64,000 nt of DNA. Origin: Rhizobium sp. 18055. GTDB lineage: Bacteria > Pseudomonadota > Alphaproteobacteria > Rhizobiales > Rhizobiaceae. The position numbers and the translations under genes are program-made. Shown in pieces: positions 63,629 to 64,000 of this stretch; positions within the stretch are counted from its first letter, which is position 1; each line of letters opens with the position of its first letter. Location of the stretch: the NCBI RefSeq assembly GCF_902706285.1, contig NZ_CACSKD010000001.1:186001-250000 (forward strand), given 5' to 3'. The notes under the pieces are model-generated. The model made no database searches, was not told where the DNA came from, and was given only the letters and a program-made list of their open reading frames with translations.

Positions 63629-64000
63629 TCAGATCACTCCCTGGGGATGACCGCGAAGGCTGCGTCGCTCGAGCAGGTGGAATATCTGGCCGGAAACCGT
63701 GGTGATGATCAGGTAGATGACGGCACCTGCCGCATAGAACAGGAAGTGCTCCTGCGTCGAACCGGCAGCCACCGAGACCTGACGCATCACTTCGATCAGC
63801 CCGGTGACCGACACCAGCGCAGACTCCTTGATGACGGACTGCCATTGGTTTCCCATGGCCGGAATGGCCGTCGTCATAGCCTGCGGAACGATCACGCGGC
63901 GAAACAGCGTAAACGGCCCCATCCCGACCACGCGACCAGCCTCGATCGTACCCTTCGGTACCGCCTGGTAGGCTCCGCGCAGGACCTCGGCCTGATAGGC
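63629..64000 (-). CDS. Polar amino acid ABC transporter permease, partial
   Basis: A second HisQ/GlnP-type permease whose 5' part lies beyond the right edge of the window; about 123 codons are visible. The EAA loop AEVLRGAYQAVPKGTIEAGR and the following FRRVIVPQAMTTAIPAMGNQ are clear. It directly precedes the other permease gene. The substrate-binding protein of this system is presumably further upstream, outside the window. Confidence 0.9.
   Translation of the reverse strand, partial: AYQAEVLRGAYQAVPKGTIEAGRVVGMGPFTLFRRVIVPQAMTTAIPAMGNQWQSVIKESALVSVTGLIEVMRQVSVAAGSTQEHFLFYAAGAVIYLIITTVSGQIFHLLERRSLRGHPQGVI

Overview
This 64 kb window reads as accessory DNA of a GC-rich alphaproteobacterium, most likely a Rhizobiaceae member (Rhizobium, Agrobacterium or Ensifer type). 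The reasons are a PmtA-type phospholipid methyltransferase, DUF982 and DUF6894 small proteins, the alphaproteobacterial type of J-domain protein, and many GntR, AraC, LacI and ABC catabolic modules. I see no rRNA, tRNA, CRISPR array, prophage or intact insertion sequence. Nearly all the DNA is coding, and the genes form short operons that each sit beside their own regulator.

Layout. 0.1-7.6 kb is a stress and ion group: a cyclic-nucleotide-binding MscS channel, LysR, a UBP zinc-finger protein, a KefF-like/KefC-like pair and a cyclic-nucleotide-binding thioredoxin-reductase-like flavoprotein. 7.8-14.9 kb is a minus-strand run (isochorismatase-like hydrolase, XapX, YtcJ-like amidohydrolase, DoxX-like, MFS fused to a monooxygenase-like tail, MBL hydrolase) facing a small AraC regulator. 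15-22 kb holds an alpha/beta hydrolase lacking its usual nucleophile, a 929-aa winged-helix/ATPase regulator and three AraC paralogues. 22.5-24.2 kb is a GMC oxidoreductase. 24.7-30.3 kb is a GntR module (Ldh-family reductase, enolase-superfamily dehydratase, chemoreceptor) whose promoters share one 12-bp operator-like motif; it best fits cis-3-hydroxy-L-proline use. 30.4-35.2 kb holds a class III cyclase, small stress-type proteins and a Crp/Fnr regulator.

35.4-42.4 kb is the most unusual object: one intact gene for a 2327-aa protein built almost entirely from about 285 octapeptides of the form A-L-S/T-x-x-Q-I/V-x, nested in blocks of about 80 residues. A perfect 30-bp inverted repeat lies just beyond its stop codon and a perfect 19-bp palindrome lies upstream of it.

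43-50.7 kb has pmtA and a complete ribitol catabolic operon (binding protein, ATPase, permease, ribitol 2-dehydrogenase, FGGY kinase) divergent from its LacI regulator across a 15-bp-arm palindrome. 50.7-60.3 kb has a candidate structured RNA, a second chemoreceptor with a CheR-type C-terminal pentapeptide, a J-domain protein, a flavoprotein, an SfnB-like dehydrogenase, a long Prc/Tsp protease and a hydrolase remnant. 60.5-64 kb is a minus-strand amino-acid ABC, GntR and homocysteine methyltransferase operon, probably for S-methylmethionine, that runs off the window.
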